Shown: positions 1 to 8,441 of the stretch, one piece after another
Layout of the letters: each line of letters opens with the position of its first letter
How positions within the stretch are numbered: position 1 is the stretch's first letter
NCBI RefSeq assembly: GCF_001894985.1
Contig: NZ_BCXG01000004.1
Location: 62,001 to 126,000 of the forward strand
DNA: 64,000 bases
Reading direction: 5' to 3'
From: Rhodococcus tukisamuensis NBRC 100609
GTDB lineage: Bacteria; Actinomycetota; Actinomycetes; Mycobacteriales; Mycobacteriaceae
Notes under the pieces: model-generated
What the model saw: only the letters and a program-made list of their open reading frames with translations
Told to the model about the DNA's origin: nothing
Database searches by the model: none
Program-made: the position numbers and the translations under genes

Positions 1-1182
1 CTCGCCGACGGCCCGTCCACCGTCACCGGCGCGCTGCGCAGCCGTGACACCGACCTGATGATCGACGCGCTGCGCGCCCTCGGCGTGGGCATCGAGGAGT
101 CCGGCGCCGCCACCACGCTGCGGGTGACGCCCGGACCGATGGGTGCGGCCACCGTCGACTGCGGGCTCGCGGGCACGGTGATGCGGTTCCTGCCCCCGGT
201 CGCGGCGCTGGCCGAGGGCGTGGTGGCCTTCGACGGCGACGAGCAGGCGCGCAGCCGGCCGTTGAGCACCATCCTCGACGGCCTGCGCGGCCTGGGCGTC
301 GAGATCGACGGCGACGCACTCCCGTTCACGGTCCGCGGCCGCGGCGCGGTGGCCGGCGGCGCGGTCACCATCGACGCGTCCGGCTCCTCGCAGTTCGTCT
401 CCGGCCTGCTGCTCGGCGCGGCGCGGTTCGAGCAGGGCGTCACCGTGCACCACGACGGCGAGTCGGTCCCCTCGATGCCGCACATCGACATGACCGTGGA
501 GATGCTCCGACGGGCCGGCGTGCGGGTGCAGACCCCCGCCGACGGCGAGGCGAACACCTGGCGGGTCGCGCCCGGCCCCGTCACGGCCGTGGACTGGGTC
601 GTCGAGCCCGACCTGTCCAACGCCACCCCGTTCCTGGCCGCGGCCGCCGTCACGGGCGGCGCGGTGAGCGTGCCGCTGTGGCCCTCCACCACCACCCAGC
701 CGGGTGACGCCATCCGCGACATCCTCACCGCGATGGGCGCCGAGGTGTCCCTCCGCGAGGGCACTCTCACCGTCCGCGGACCGCGGCGCCTGCGCGGCCT
801 CGACGTGGACCTGCACGACGTCGGCGAGCTGACGCCGACGGTGGCCGCGCTGGCCGCACTGGCCGACGGCCCCTCCACCCTGCGTGGCATCGCACACCTC
901 CGCGGCCATGAAACCGACCGTCTTGCAGCGCTTTCCGCCGAAATCAACGGACTCGGTGGCACCGTCACCGAGACCGCCGACGGCCTCCGGATCGAGCCGC
1001 GGGCGCTGCGCTCCGGCACCTGGCGTTCCTACGCCGACCACCGGATGGCCACCGCCGGCGCGATCCTGGGACTGGTGGTGCCGGGCGTCGACGTCGAGGA
1101 CGTGGGCACCACCGCGAAGACCCTGCCCGGGTTCGAGAACCTGTGGGCGACGATGCTGACGCCGATCGGGGCACCGTCCTGA
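1..1182 (+). CDS. aroA: 3-phosphoshikimate 1-carboxyvinyltransferase (EPSP synthase), 5' end missing
   Basis: Joins phosphoenolpyruvate to shikimate-3-phosphate in the sixth step of the shikimate pathway, in the cytosol. The frame is open from base 1, so the N-terminal part lies outside the window; about 393 residues are present. Visible family features are the [12 protein letters not shown]-type stretch in the first half, the HxxDMT region, and near the end the [18 protein letters not shown] segment typical of the C-terminal lobe, followed by [11 protein letters not shown]. rsgA overlaps its 3' end, as in mycobacteria. Identification is secure; only the true start is unknown. Confidence 0.95.
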   Translation, partial: LADGPSTVTGALRSRDTDLMIDALRALGVGIEESGAATTLRVTPGPMGAATVDCGLAGTVMRFLPPVAALAEGVVAFDGDEQARSRPLSTILDGLRGLGVEIDGDALPFTVRGRGAVAGGAVTIDASGSSQFVSGLLLGAARFEQGVTVHHDGESVPSMPHIDMTVEMLRRAGVRVQTPADGEANTWRVAPGPVTAVDWVVEPDLSNATPFLAAAAVTGGAVSVPLWPSTTTQPGDAIRDILTAMGAEVSLREGTLTVRGPRRLRGLDVDLHDVGELTPTVAALAALADGPSTLRGIAHLRGHETDRLAALSAEINGLGGTVTETADGLRIEPRALRSGTWRSYADHRMATAGAILGLVVPGVDVEDVGTTAKTLPGFENLWATMLTPIGAPS

Positions 1183-2189
1183 GTACCCGACGGTACGACG
1201 AGTCCGATGTCCGGGTACGCCCGGGCAAGGGAACTCGTCCCCGCACCAAGACCCGGCCCGAGCACAAGTCGGCGGAGAGCGCGATGGTGGTCGCGGTCGA
1301 CCGCGGCCGCTGGGGGTGCGTGCTCGACGGTGACCCGACCCGCCCGGTGGTGGCAATGCGGGCACGCGAACTCGGCCGGACCCCGATCGTCGTCGGGGAC
1401 CGGGTCGGCATTGTCGGCGACACTTCGGGCCGCACCGACACCCTCGCGCGGATCGTGCGCGTCGAGGAGCGGTCCACCGTGCTGCGGCGCACCGCCGACG
1501 ACACCGACCCGTACGAGCGGGTCGTGGTGGCGAACGCCGCCCAGCTGCTGATCGTCGTCGCACTGGCGGACCCGCCGCCGCGCACCGGATTCGTCGAACG
1601 CGCACTGGTCGCGGCCTACGTCGGCGGACTGTCCCCCATCCTCTGCCTGACCAAGGGCGACCTCGCCGACCACGCCGAGTTCGCCGCGGCCTTCGCGGAC
1701 CTGGACGTACCGGTGGTGCTCGCGGGCCAGGACGACCCGCTCGAGCCCGTTCGTGAGGTACTGGACGGCCAGCTCACCGCGCTGATCGGCCACTCCGGGG
1801 TCGGCAAGTCCACACTGGTCAATCGCCTTGTCCCAGACGCATTTCGGGCCACCGGCGTGGTCTCCGGGGTGGGCAAGGGCCGGCACACCTCCACCCAGTC
1901 CGTGGCGCTGCCGCTGCCGGCTCCCGACGGGGAGCAGGGCAACCGCGGCTGGGTCGTCGACACCCCCGGCATCCGGTCGTTCGGCCTCGCACACATCTCG
2001 CCGGACGACGTGATGGGCGCGTTCACGGACCTGGCCGCGGCCATCGAGGACTGCCCCCGTGGGTGCACGCACCTCGGCCCGCCGGCCGACCCCGAGTGCG
2101 CGCTGGACCGGCTCGGCGGCGAGGCTGCACGCCGGGTCGGCGCTGTGCGCCTGCTGTTGGTGGCGCTCAGCACGAACGAGGCGTGGTAG
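1143..2189 (+). CDS. rsgA: ribosome small subunit-dependent GTPase A
   Basis: Circularly permuted GTPase that helps late maturation of the 30S subunit. The order of motifs shows the permutation: an N-terminal OB-like part, then LTKGD (G4), then the P-loop GHSGVGKST (G1), then DTPG (G3), and a C-terminal zinc-type cluster CPRGCTH...C. About 348 residues from GTG at 1143, which overlaps aroA by 40 bases. Homologues begin near the conserved segment [14 protein letters not shown], so a start at the CTG at 1179, which overlaps the aroA stop as CTGA, is also possible. No ribosome binding site decides between them. Likely co-transcribed with aroA. Confidence 0.93.
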   Translation: MGDDADADRGTVLSTRRYDESDVRVRPGKGTRPRTKTRPEHKSAESAMVVAVDRGRWGCVLDGDPTRPVVAMRARELGRTPIVVGDRVGIVGDTSGRTDTLARIVRVEERSTVLRRTADDTDPYERVVVANAAQLLIVVALADPPPRTGFVERALVAAYVGGLSPILCLTKGDLADHAEFAAAFADLDVPVVLAGQDDPLEPVREVLDGQLTALIGHSGVGKSTLVNRLVPDAFRATGVVSGVGKGRHTSTQSVALPLPAPDGEQGNRGWVVDTPGIRSFGLAHISPDDVMGAFTDLAAAIEDCPRGCTHLGPPADPECALDRLGGEAARRVGAVRLLLVALSTNEAW

Positions 2190-2256
2190 CCGGGCCGCAA
2201 GATCACGGTCCGGCCACGTCCGGCTAAACGCCGACATCCGTTCGCGACCCTGTGCT

Positions 2257-2291
2257 TACACTGTACGAGCGCCAAATCTGATTCGAATCAG
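2257..2291 (+). promoter_or_regulatory. putative promoter and 14-bp palindrome before a 37-codon ORF
   Basis: A -10-like TACACT lies at 2257-2262. About 16 bases further on, the perfect palindrome CTGATTCGAATCAG occupies 2278-2291, close to where transcription would start. A regulator bound there would block initiation. No -35 at normal spacing is obvious. This is inferred from sequence only. Confidence 0.4.
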
Positions 2292-2349
2292 CTCACAGGT
2301 CAAGACATCTCGAGATCACCATCTCACCGTCAAGACACAAGGAGTTCAG

Positions 2350-2463
2350 ATGAGTTCAGACATCATTCAGAGCGGTTCCGACGCCGGATCGTCCATCCTC
2401 GGCGACATCAAGAGCATCATCGGCACACTCTTCGACTTCGGATCGTCGGTCATCGGCTCCTGA
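2350..2463 (+). CDS. 37-residue amphipathic acidic peptide, function unknown
   Basis: Short ORF with a strong ribosome binding site, AAGGAG at 2339-2344, five bases before ATG. The product has four Asp and one Lys, no signal peptide and no Cys. From residue 16 on, hydrophobic residues (I16, L17, I20, I23, I24, L27, F28, V34, I35) recur with helical spacing and Asp, Ser and Gly face the other side, so it should form an amphipathic helix. It has its own palindromic upstream site and a strong hairpin directly downstream, so it looks like a complete single-gene unit. Short, acidic, signal-less helical proteins of this kind include corynebacterial PorA/PorH, but no homology is claimed. Confidence 0.6.
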   Translation: MSSDIIQSGSDAGSSILGDIKSIIGTLFDFGSSVIGS

Positions 2464-2483
2464 CACTGACGATCCCAAGCAAC

Positions 2484-2520
2484 GAAAGCGCCCCGTCTCC
2501 ACTGGGGACGGGGCGCTTTC
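2484..2520. terminator. bidirectional hairpin terminator
   Basis: Inverted repeat with 14 perfect pairs (GAAAGCGCCCCGTC at 2484-2497 and its complement at 2507-2520) that extends by one G-T and two G-C pairs to a three-base loop. It sits between the 37-codon ORF and the convergent desaturase gene, so it can serve both. There is no long T run, as is common in actinobacteria. Confidence 0.8.
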
Positions 2521-2550
2521 GTGACCGACGTTCGTTACACCGACTGGTGG

Positions 2551-3804
2551 CTACGCCAACTGCTTGCGCCGGAGTGCGCCCCGCAGGCCGCGACGCTTCT
2601 TGGCCTCGCGGATCGCTGTCCGCAACCCGCGACTGCGACCGGTCTCCGGATCCACGGTCAGCACCGTCTCCTGACCCTCCCACTTACGCTCCGACGCCGT
2701 CTCCGGCGCGTCGTCCGTGGTGCCGACCAGGTACTTGTTCGGCAGCGAGAGCTTCGCGATGGTCCGCCACGACTTCCCGTACTGCACCAGCAGCGGACCG
2801 GTGGTGTACGGCAGGTCGTACTTGTCGCACAGTTCCCGCACCTTCACCGCGATCTCGCGGTACCGGTTCGAGGGCAGGTCGGGGAAGATGTGGTGCTCGA
2901 TCTGGTAGCTCAGGTTGCCGGTCATGAAGTCCATGACGCGGCCGCCGCTGATGTTGGCGCTGCCCAGCATCTGCCGCAGGTACCACTGCTCGTGCGTCTC
3001 GTTGTCGATGTCCGCCTTGGTGAACTTCTCCGCGCCGTCCGGGAAGTGCCCGCAGAAGATCACCGCATTGGTCCAGACATTGCGAATGACGTTCGCGGTG
3101 AAGTTCGCGGTGAGCGTGCTCTTCCACGCCTTGCCGGTCAGCGCCGGGAACACCACGTAGTCCTTGAGCGCCTGCTTGCCGATCTTCTCGAGCACCTCGT
3201 CGCGCTTCTGCTTGAACTCGACCATGTCCACCCGGCCCTTGGCGACCTTGCCGAGTTCGAGGTGCTGCGCGGCGATGCCCCACTCGAAGAACAGCGCGAG
3301 CAGCGCGTTCAACGGCACGTTCGCCATGTTGAACGGCTTCCAGCGCTGGTCGCGCGTCACCCGCAGCAGGCCGTATCCCACGTCGTCGTCCATGCCGAGG
3401 ACGTTGGTGTACTTGTGGTGGATGTAGTTGTGGGTCTGCTTCCAGTGCGCGGACGGGCCGTTGACGTCCCACTCCCAGGTGCTCGAGTGCACCTCGGGGT
3501 CGTTCATCCAGTCCCACTGCCCGTGCATGACGTTGTGGCCGAGCTCCATGTTCTCGATGATCTTGGCGACGCCGAGCATGCCGGCACCCGCCAACCACAG
3601 CGGACGCTTGCGGCTGCCGATCAGCAGCGCACGGGCACTGACCTCGAGACCACGCTGCAGTCGGATGGTGTTGCGGAGATACTTGGCGTCCCGCTCGCCG
3701 CGCGAGGCCTCGATGTCGCGGCGGATCGCGTCCAACTCCCGACCAAGGGCTTCCACGTCCGCCTCGGTGAGGTGCGCGTACTCCTTGATGTCCGCAATAG
3801 CCAT
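2551..3804 (-). CDS. fatty acid (acyl-CoA) desaturase, DesA3 type, copy 1
   Basis: Membrane di-iron desaturase expected to insert a double bond into long-chain acyl-CoA, receiving electrons from the reductase encoded upstream. The 417 residues carry the histidine boxes GHNVMH (90-94), HNYIHH (125-130) and QIEHH (301-305), with hydrophobic stretches between them. It lies after rsgA exactly where desA3 (Rv3229c) lies in M. tuberculosis. It is a paralogue of the next gene with the three boxes at identical residue numbers. It is 132 bases downstream of copy 2 but has its own operator pair at 3853-3880, so it can be expressed separately. The C-terminal tail is rich in Arg and Lys. Confidence 0.92.
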   Translation of the reverse strand: MAIADIKEYAHLTEADVEALGRELDAIRRDIEASRGERDAKYLRNTIRLQRGLEVSARALLIGSRKRPLWLAGAGMLGVAKIIENMELGHNVMHGQWDWMNDPEVHSSTWEWDVNGPSAHWKQTHNYIHHKYTNVLGMDDDVGYGLLRVTRDQRWKPFNMANVPLNALLALFFEWGIAAQHLELGKVAKGRVDMVEFKQKRDEVLEKIGKQALKDYVVFPALTGKAWKSTLTANFTANVIRNVWTNAVIFCGHFPDGAEKFTKADIDNETHEQWYLRQMLGSANISGGRVMDFMTGNLSYQIEHHIFPDLPSNRYREIAVKVRELCDKYDLPYTTGPLLVQYGKSWRTIAKLSLPNKYLVGTTDDAPETASERKWEGQETVLTVDPETGRSRGLRTAIREAKKRRGLRGALRRKQLA

Positions 3805-3852
3805 CGCTGTTCTCCCGGCCGATAGACGTTGTAGTTAACGCCACCTACCGTA

Positions 3853-3880
3853 CCGTAAGTTACGGCGCCGTAGGTTACGG
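3853..3880 (-). promoter_or_regulatory. tandem palindromic operator before desaturase copy 1
   Basis: Two 13-bp palindromes, CCGTAAGTTACGG at 3853-3865 and CCGTAGGTTACGG at 3868-3880, start 15 bases apart and end about 48 bases before the desaturase start. A third, degenerate match lies in the same phase at 3838-3850. The same motif with the same spacing precedes the reductase gene at 6398-6425. A TetR-type repressor binding as two adjacent dimers would fit, but the protein is not identified. Confidence 0.7.
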
Positions 3881-3936
3881 TTTCCGGGAGTGTGACGTGG
3901 CTAACACCGACCTGGCGCGGCCACGGTCGGGCGCGC

Positions 3937-5163
3937 CTACCGCCGACGCTCGCGCAGTTGGCGCAGGGCGGTCCGCAGCCCCACCCGACGACCCGTGACC
4001 TCGGCCCGGAGCCGGTCGAGCGCCGCCCTGGCGTCGTCGAACTTGCGCTCGGACGACGTCTCCGGGGCGTTGTCGGAGGTGGCCTTCAAGAACCGGTCCG
4101 GCAGCGCCAGCTTGTGGATGGTCCGCAGCGCCAACAGGTACTGCTTGGCGAATGATCCCGTCGTGTACGGCAGGTCGTACTTGTCACACAGCGCCTGCAC
4201 CCGCAGCGAGACCTCGCGCAGCCGGTTGCTGGGCAGGTCCGGGAACAGGTGGTGCTCGATCTGGTAGCTCAGGTTCCCGCTCATGAAGGCCAGCACCCGG
4301 CCCGACTTGAAGTTCGCGCTGCCGAGCATCTGCCGCAGGTACCACTCGGCCTTGGTCTCGTGGCGGTACTGCTCGACGGTGAACTTCTCGGCGCCGTCCG
4401 GGAAGTGCCCGCAGAAGATCACCGCGTAGGCCCACAGGTTCCGGGCGAAGTTCGCGGTCGCATTGGCGGCCAGCGTGTGCTTCCACGCCGGTCCCGTCAG
4501 CACGGGAAACAGCACGTAGTCCTTGACCACCTGCTTGGCGGCCTTCCCCCAGAACTCGCGGTTTATGTCGTCGACGTTGGCGCCGCCCCGCTTACGGTCC
4601 TCCTCCAGCGCGATCGACCAGTCGTGCATGGCGATGCCCCACTCGAAGGCGCTCGCGAGCACCACGTTCGCGACGGGCTGGAGCAGGTTGATCGGGCGCC
4701 ACGGCACGTCCCGGGTCATCCGGATGATCCCGAACTGCACGTCGTTGTCCATGCCGACGACGTTGGTGTACGTGTGGTGCGAGTAGTTGTGCGCGCGCTT
4801 CCACTGCGAGGACGACGCGGTCATGTCCCACTCCCAGGTCGTGGAGTGGATCTCCGGGTCGTTCATCCAGTCCCACTGGCCGTGCACGACGTTGTGACCG
4901 AGCTCCATGTTCTCGATGATCTTGGCCAGCGTCAACATCGTGGTGCCGACCGCCCAGACCGGACGCCGACGGCCGCCCAGGAGTGTCAACCGACCGCCGA
5001 ATTCGAGGAACCGCTGCAGCCGGATCACACCGCGGATGTACCTGGCGTCCCGCTCACCGCGCGAGTCCTCCACGTCACGGCGGATGGCGTCGAGCTCGTG
5101 ACCGAGAGCCTCGACGTCCGCCTCGGTGAGATGTGAAAATTCTTTGATGTCCGAGATGGCCAT
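3937..5163 (-). CDS. fatty acid (acyl-CoA) desaturase, DesA3 type, copy 2
   Basis: Second membrane di-iron desaturase, 408 residues, aligned with copy 1 without gaps through the catalytic core. The histidine boxes GHNVVH (90-94), HNYSHH (125-130) and QIEHH (301-305) are intact, so both copies should be active. It differs most around residues 180-205 and at the C-terminus, regions that may affect chain-length choice or partner contact. It follows the reductase gene on the same strand after about 100 bases and may be co-transcribed with it; I see no copy of the 13-bp operator directly before it. Confidence 0.92.
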   Translation of the reverse strand: MAISDIKEFSHLTEADVEALGHELDAIRRDVEDSRGERDARYIRGVIRLQRFLEFGGRLTLLGGRRRPVWAVGTTMLTLAKIIENMELGHNVVHGQWDWMNDPEIHSTTWEWDMTASSSQWKRAHNYSHHTYTNVVGMDNDVQFGIIRMTRDVPWRPINLLQPVANVVLASAFEWGIAMHDWSIALEEDRKRGGANVDDINREFWGKAAKQVVKDYVLFPVLTGPAWKHTLAANATANFARNLWAYAVIFCGHFPDGAEKFTVEQYRHETKAEWYLRQMLGSANFKSGRVLAFMSGNLSYQIEHHLFPDLPSNRLREVSLRVQALCDKYDLPYTTGSFAKQYLLALRTIHKLALPDRFLKATSDNAPETSSERKFDDARAALDRLRAEVTGRRVGLRTALRQLRERRR

Positions 5164-5264
5164 CGCCAGGACCCTCCGTAGAGCTAGATCAGATCACCGG
5201 CGGGGTCACCGCGGGCTCATGGTTACAACGATAGACGAATCGGACACCGACACCCCGGCCCAGT

Positions 5265-6380
5265 TCAGAGATCAAACGTGCAGTCGCCGGCGGCCGAGGA
5301 GATGCACGTCTGGACCCGCTCGCCCTCGCTGTGCTCACGGCCGGACCGCAGGTCCCGGATGTGACCCGAGACCAGCGGCACCACACAGGTCTGGCAGATG
5401 CCCATCCGGCAGCCGAACGGCATCTGCACGCCGAGCTGCTCACCGGCCTCGAGCACCGTGGTCGCGCCGTCGATCTCCACCGAACGCCCCGACTTGGCGA
5501 AGGTGACTGTGCCACCCTGGCCTGCGGTGTCCGCACGCGGGATGGTGAACCGCTCGGTGTGCAGCCGGTCCGCGATGCCCGCCTCGGTCCACACCCGCTC
5601 GACGTCGTCGAGCATCTGGGTCGGGCCGCACGCCCACGTCTGACGCTCGCGCCAGTCCGGGTACAGCGCGTCCAGGTCGGACAGCTGGAAGCGGCCGCCC
5701 GTGCGGGTGCACTGGACGTGTGAGACGAAACTCGGATGCGCCTCGTGCAGCTCCGCCATCTCGTCGCCGAACATGACGTCCTCGGCGGTCGGCGCGGAGT
5801 GCACGTGCACCACGTCCGGCAGCGCGCCCCGACGGACCATCGCGCGCAGCATCGCCATCACCGGGGTGATGCCGCTGCCCGCGGTGATGAACAGGATCTT
5901 CGCCGGCGGCGGCTCGGGCAGCGCGAAGTTGCCCTGCGGCGCCGCCAGCCGGACGACGGTGCCCGACGGGACGCCGTTGATCAGGTGGCTCGAGAGCTGC
6001 CCCTCCGGCATCGCCTTGACGGCGATGGAGATGCGCTTGTTCTCCCAGTTCGGCGGGGAGGTCAACGAGTACGACCGCCAGTGGAACCGGCCGTCGACCA
6101 GCAGACCGATCCCGATGTACTGGCCCGGCTGGTAGTCGAAGTCGAATCCCCAGCCCGGCTTGATCACCAGGGTCGCCGAATCCGAGGTCTCCTTGCGGAC
6201 CTCCACCACCCGGCCGCGCAGTTCCCGCGCCGACCAGAGCGGGTTGGCCAGGTGCAGGAAATCGTCGGGCAGCAACGGCGTCGTCACCCGAGTCACCGCC
6301 CCGCGCAACATGTTCAACGAAGGCCGGCGCGGCGCGGATACTTCCGCTGCCGGCCCCTCGAGCCACTTCCTCAGACCCAT
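5265..6380 (-). CDS. ferredoxin reductase with C-terminal 2Fe-2S domain, desaturase electron donor
   Basis: Single-chain flavin and iron-sulfur reductase that takes electrons from NAD(P)H and passes them to the acyl desaturases, like Rv3230c beside DesA3. Order of parts: an FAD-binding barrel with RSYSLTSPP, an NAD(P)-binding part with [14 protein letters not shown], then a plant-type ferredoxin domain with CRMGICQTC and a last Cys near the end (QTCISS). I start at ATG 6380 because GGAAG lies just before it. The GTG at 6395 has no ribosome binding site and almost touches the operator at 6398. Confidence 0.92.
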   Translation of the reverse strand: MGLRKWLEGPAAEVSAPRRPSLNMLRGAVTRVTTPLLPDDFLHLANPLWSARELRGRVVEVRKETSDSATLVIKPGWGFDFDYQPGQYIGIGLLVDGRFHWRSYSLTSPPNWENKRISIAVKAMPEGQLSSHLINGVPSGTVVRLAAPQGNFALPEPPPAKILFITAGSGITPVMAMLRAMVRRGALPDVVHVHSAPTAEDVMFGDEMAELHEAHPSFVSHVQCTRTGGRFQLSDLDALYPDWRERQTWACGPTQMLDDVERVWTEAGIADRLHTERFTIPRADTAGQGGTVTFAKSGRSVEIDGATTVLEAGEQLGVQMPFGCRMGICQTCVVPLVSGHIRDLRSGREHSEGERVQTCISSAAGDCTFDL

Positions 6381-6397
6381 CAAACTTCCGTCCACTC

Positions 6398-6425
6398 GCC
6401 TAGGTTACGCAGCCGTAGGTTACCC
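6398..6425 (-). promoter_or_regulatory. tandem palindromic operator before the desaturase reductase
   Basis: Two related 13-mers, GCCTAGGTTACGC at 6398-6410 and CCGTAGGTTACCC at 6413-6425, start 15 bases apart, exactly as in the pair before desaturase copy 1. The edge is 17 bases from the chosen ATG, so a bound protein would cover the start of the transcript. The sites are less symmetrical than those at 3853-3880. Confidence 0.65.
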
Positions 6426-6454
6426 GCTGAAAAGGCGAACTGTCACGCGGATCG

Positions 6455-6991
6455 TCAGAGCAGGTCCAGAAGGAAAGGCAGTTCCTGCGTGGCGTACCAG
6501 GCGAGCTCGTGATCCTCGGCGTCACCGAGCACGAACTCGGCGTCCGCGTCGCCCAGATCCGCGGCGTCCACCACCGCGACGGCCCGCTCGATCGCGGCCT
6601 CCGCCTCGGACAGGTCGACGTGCACGGACGCCACCATCGCCATCGTCACCGGGCCCGCCAGGCGCACCACGGCGTCGTCCAGGTCGGGCCGCAGCTTCGC
6701 GTCCTCGACGTCCGCCGCGATCACCGCCCGGCGGTGCGGGACGGCGGTCGACGCGTCGCCGGCCGCACCCTCCGACGGCTCCCCCTCCGGCGCCTCGGAC
6801 GCCAACAGGCGCAGCGACGCCCGCGCAGCCTCCGTCATCGCCACCTCCGCCAGTTCGTCGTCGTCACCGGAGGCGTACGCCTCGCGCAGCGCAGGCGTCA
6901 CGGCAAAAGCGGTGCGGCTCACCGGATCCAGCTCCTGCTCCGCCACCAACTTCTGCAACATCGCGATCGTCGCGGGAATGTAGACCCTCAT
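6455..6991 (-). CDS. conserved actinobacterial protein, DUF6912/Rv3231c-like
   Basis: About 178 residues beginning MRVYIPATIAMLQKLV, the opening typical of this actinobacterial family, which is why I start at 6991 rather than at 7000. The middle is Asp/Glu rich, and the end (ELAWYATQELPFLLDLL) is conserved in homologues as I recall them. There is no signal peptide or membrane segment. It ends 74 bases before the reductase start and directly follows the WS/DGAT-like gene on the same strand, the same neighbourhood as in mycobacteria. Function unknown. Confidence 0.8.
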   Translation of the reverse strand: MRVYIPATIAMLQKLVAEQELDPVSRTAFAVTPALREAYASGDDDELAEVAMTEAARASLRLLASEAPEGEPSEGAAGDASTAVPHRRAVIAADVEDAKLRPDLDDAVVRLAGPVTMAMVASVHVDLSEAEAAIERAVAVVDAADLGDADAEFVLGDAEDHELAWYATQELPFLLDLL

Positions 6992-7003
6992 CGACAGCAC
7001 CCC

Positions 7004-8440
7004 TTACCCACAGGCATCCAACAGCTCCTCGAGCGACTCGTACAACAGTGCCGTCACCACCTCGACGTCGGACATGGCGTCGCGGTCGGCATTCAAACCG
7101 TAGTAGACGTGGCCGTCGTAGGACGTCAACCCGATGCTGAGCGCCTGATTCTTGAGCAGCGGCGACACCGGGTACATCTCGAGCATCCTGGCGCCGTTGA
7201 GATACAGCGGCGACTGCGGACCGGGCACGTTGGAGATCATCACGTTGAACATGCGCTGCGAGAGGCTGCTCGCCACCCGCAGGCCCATCGCGTGCAGCGT
7301 CGCGGGCGCGGTGCCCGACATCCGCACCAGGGTCTGCGCGGTCACCGTGCTGCTGGCCCGGGTGTGCGCCTCGGTGGCGTGCGCGATGTGTGAGAGCCGC
7401 ACCACCGCATTGGGCTCGCCGACCGGCAGGTCCACCAGGAACGAGGAGACCTTGCGCTCTGCGTTCTCCGGGACGTGTTCACGCTCGACCGGGTCGGCCT
7501 CCAGGTCGACCTCCTCCTCCGAGCCGTCGCCGGAGATGTAGACGGCCATCGGCACCAGCGCCCGCACCGTCGAGTACGCGGTCACCGGCTCACCGCGCGA
7601 GAGCAGCCAGTTCCGCAGCGCCCCCGTCAGCACCGCGAGGATCGCGTCGTTGACGGTGCACCCGAAGCGTCTGCGCACGCGCCGGTAGTCCTCGAGTTCG
7701 GTGTGGACCGTGGCGAATCGGCGGTTGCGCGAGATGGCCGCGTTCAGTGGGCTGGTCGGCGCCGAGGCGGTGGCCGTGCGCACCACGGCCGCGACGTTCC
7801 CGGCGACCTCGACCGCGCTGCCCACCAGGTCGCCGAGCGCCATCTTCAGCGTCGCCGCCCCCTCGCGTGGCCGGGCGATCATCTCCGCGACCGCATCGAG
7901 CACCAACTCTGCCTCGCGCGGCTCGCGGGTGGGCATCCACAACTCTTCCTCCGTCGGCCGCGGCGTGCTGCTCGGGTCGAGCAGCACCTGGCTGATCTCG
8001 AGCGAACCCTCGTCACCGACCAGCGCCGAGTGGGACTTGGTGAAGATCGCGACCCGGTTGTCGGACAGGCCCTCGACGAGGTACATCTCCCACAGCGGCC
8101 GGGTCCGGTCCAACGGCCGCGACGTCAGCCGCGCCACCAGGTCGTGCAGTTGAGCGTCGGAACCGGGACGGGGCAGCGCGGAGCGCCGCACGTGGTAGGT
8201 GATGTCGAACTCGCGGTCGTCCACCCACACCGGCCGGGCCAGCCCCAGGGCCACCTCACGCACCCGCTGCCGGTACCGCGGCACCAGCGGCAGTCGCCGC
8301 TCGACGTGGGTGAGCAACTCCTCGTAGTCGACGCCGGCCTCGGGGACCTGCAGGATCGCCAGCGACCCGAGATGCATCGGCGTGCTGCTCGCCTCGAGAA
8401 AGTAGAACGACGCGTCCTGTGTGGTCAGCCTCGTGGCCAT
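7004..8440 (-). CDS. WS/DGAT family O-acyltransferase-like protein with altered active-site motif
   Basis: Members of this family esterify diacylglycerol or fatty alcohols with acyl-CoA to make storage lipid. The 478 residues start with MATRLTTQDASFYFLE and end with the typical C-terminal domain including NVMISNVPGPQ. The catalytic motif HHxxxDG should lie near residue 136 but reads SHSALVGDEG: the second His (H137) is kept, the first is Ser136, and the Asp-Gly pair is displaced or lost. It may be inactive or have another role. It starts one base after the HAD gene stop, so the two are coupled. Tgs3 (Rv3234c) occupies the same region in M. tuberculosis. Confidence 0.85.
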   Translation of the reverse strand: MATRLTTQDASFYFLEASSTPMHLGSLAILQVPEAGVDYEELLTHVERRLPLVPRYRQRVREVALGLARPVWVDDREFDITYHVRRSALPRPGSDAQLHDLVARLTSRPLDRTRPLWEMYLVEGLSDNRVAIFTKSHSALVGDEGSLEISQVLLDPSSTPRPTEEELWMPTREPREAELVLDAVAEMIARPREGAATLKMALGDLVGSAVEVAGNVAAVVRTATASAPTSPLNAAISRNRRFATVHTELEDYRRVRRRFGCTVNDAILAVLTGALRNWLLSRGEPVTAYSTVRALVPMAVYISGDGSEEEVDLEADPVEREHVPENAERKVSSFLVDLPVGEPNAVVRLSHIAHATEAHTRASSTVTAQTLVRMSGTAPATLHAMGLRVASSLSQRMFNVMISNVPGPQSPLYLNGARMLEMYPVSPLLKNQALSIGLTSYDGHVYYGLNADRDAMSDVEVVTALLYESLEELLDACG

Positions 8441-8441
8441 G

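Noticed and set aside
5164-5264. Further copy of the 13-bp desaturase operator before desaturase copy 2
   Set aside because: CCGTAGAGCTAGA and GGTTACAACG show only partial matches and lack the 15-bp pairing, so I do not count them.
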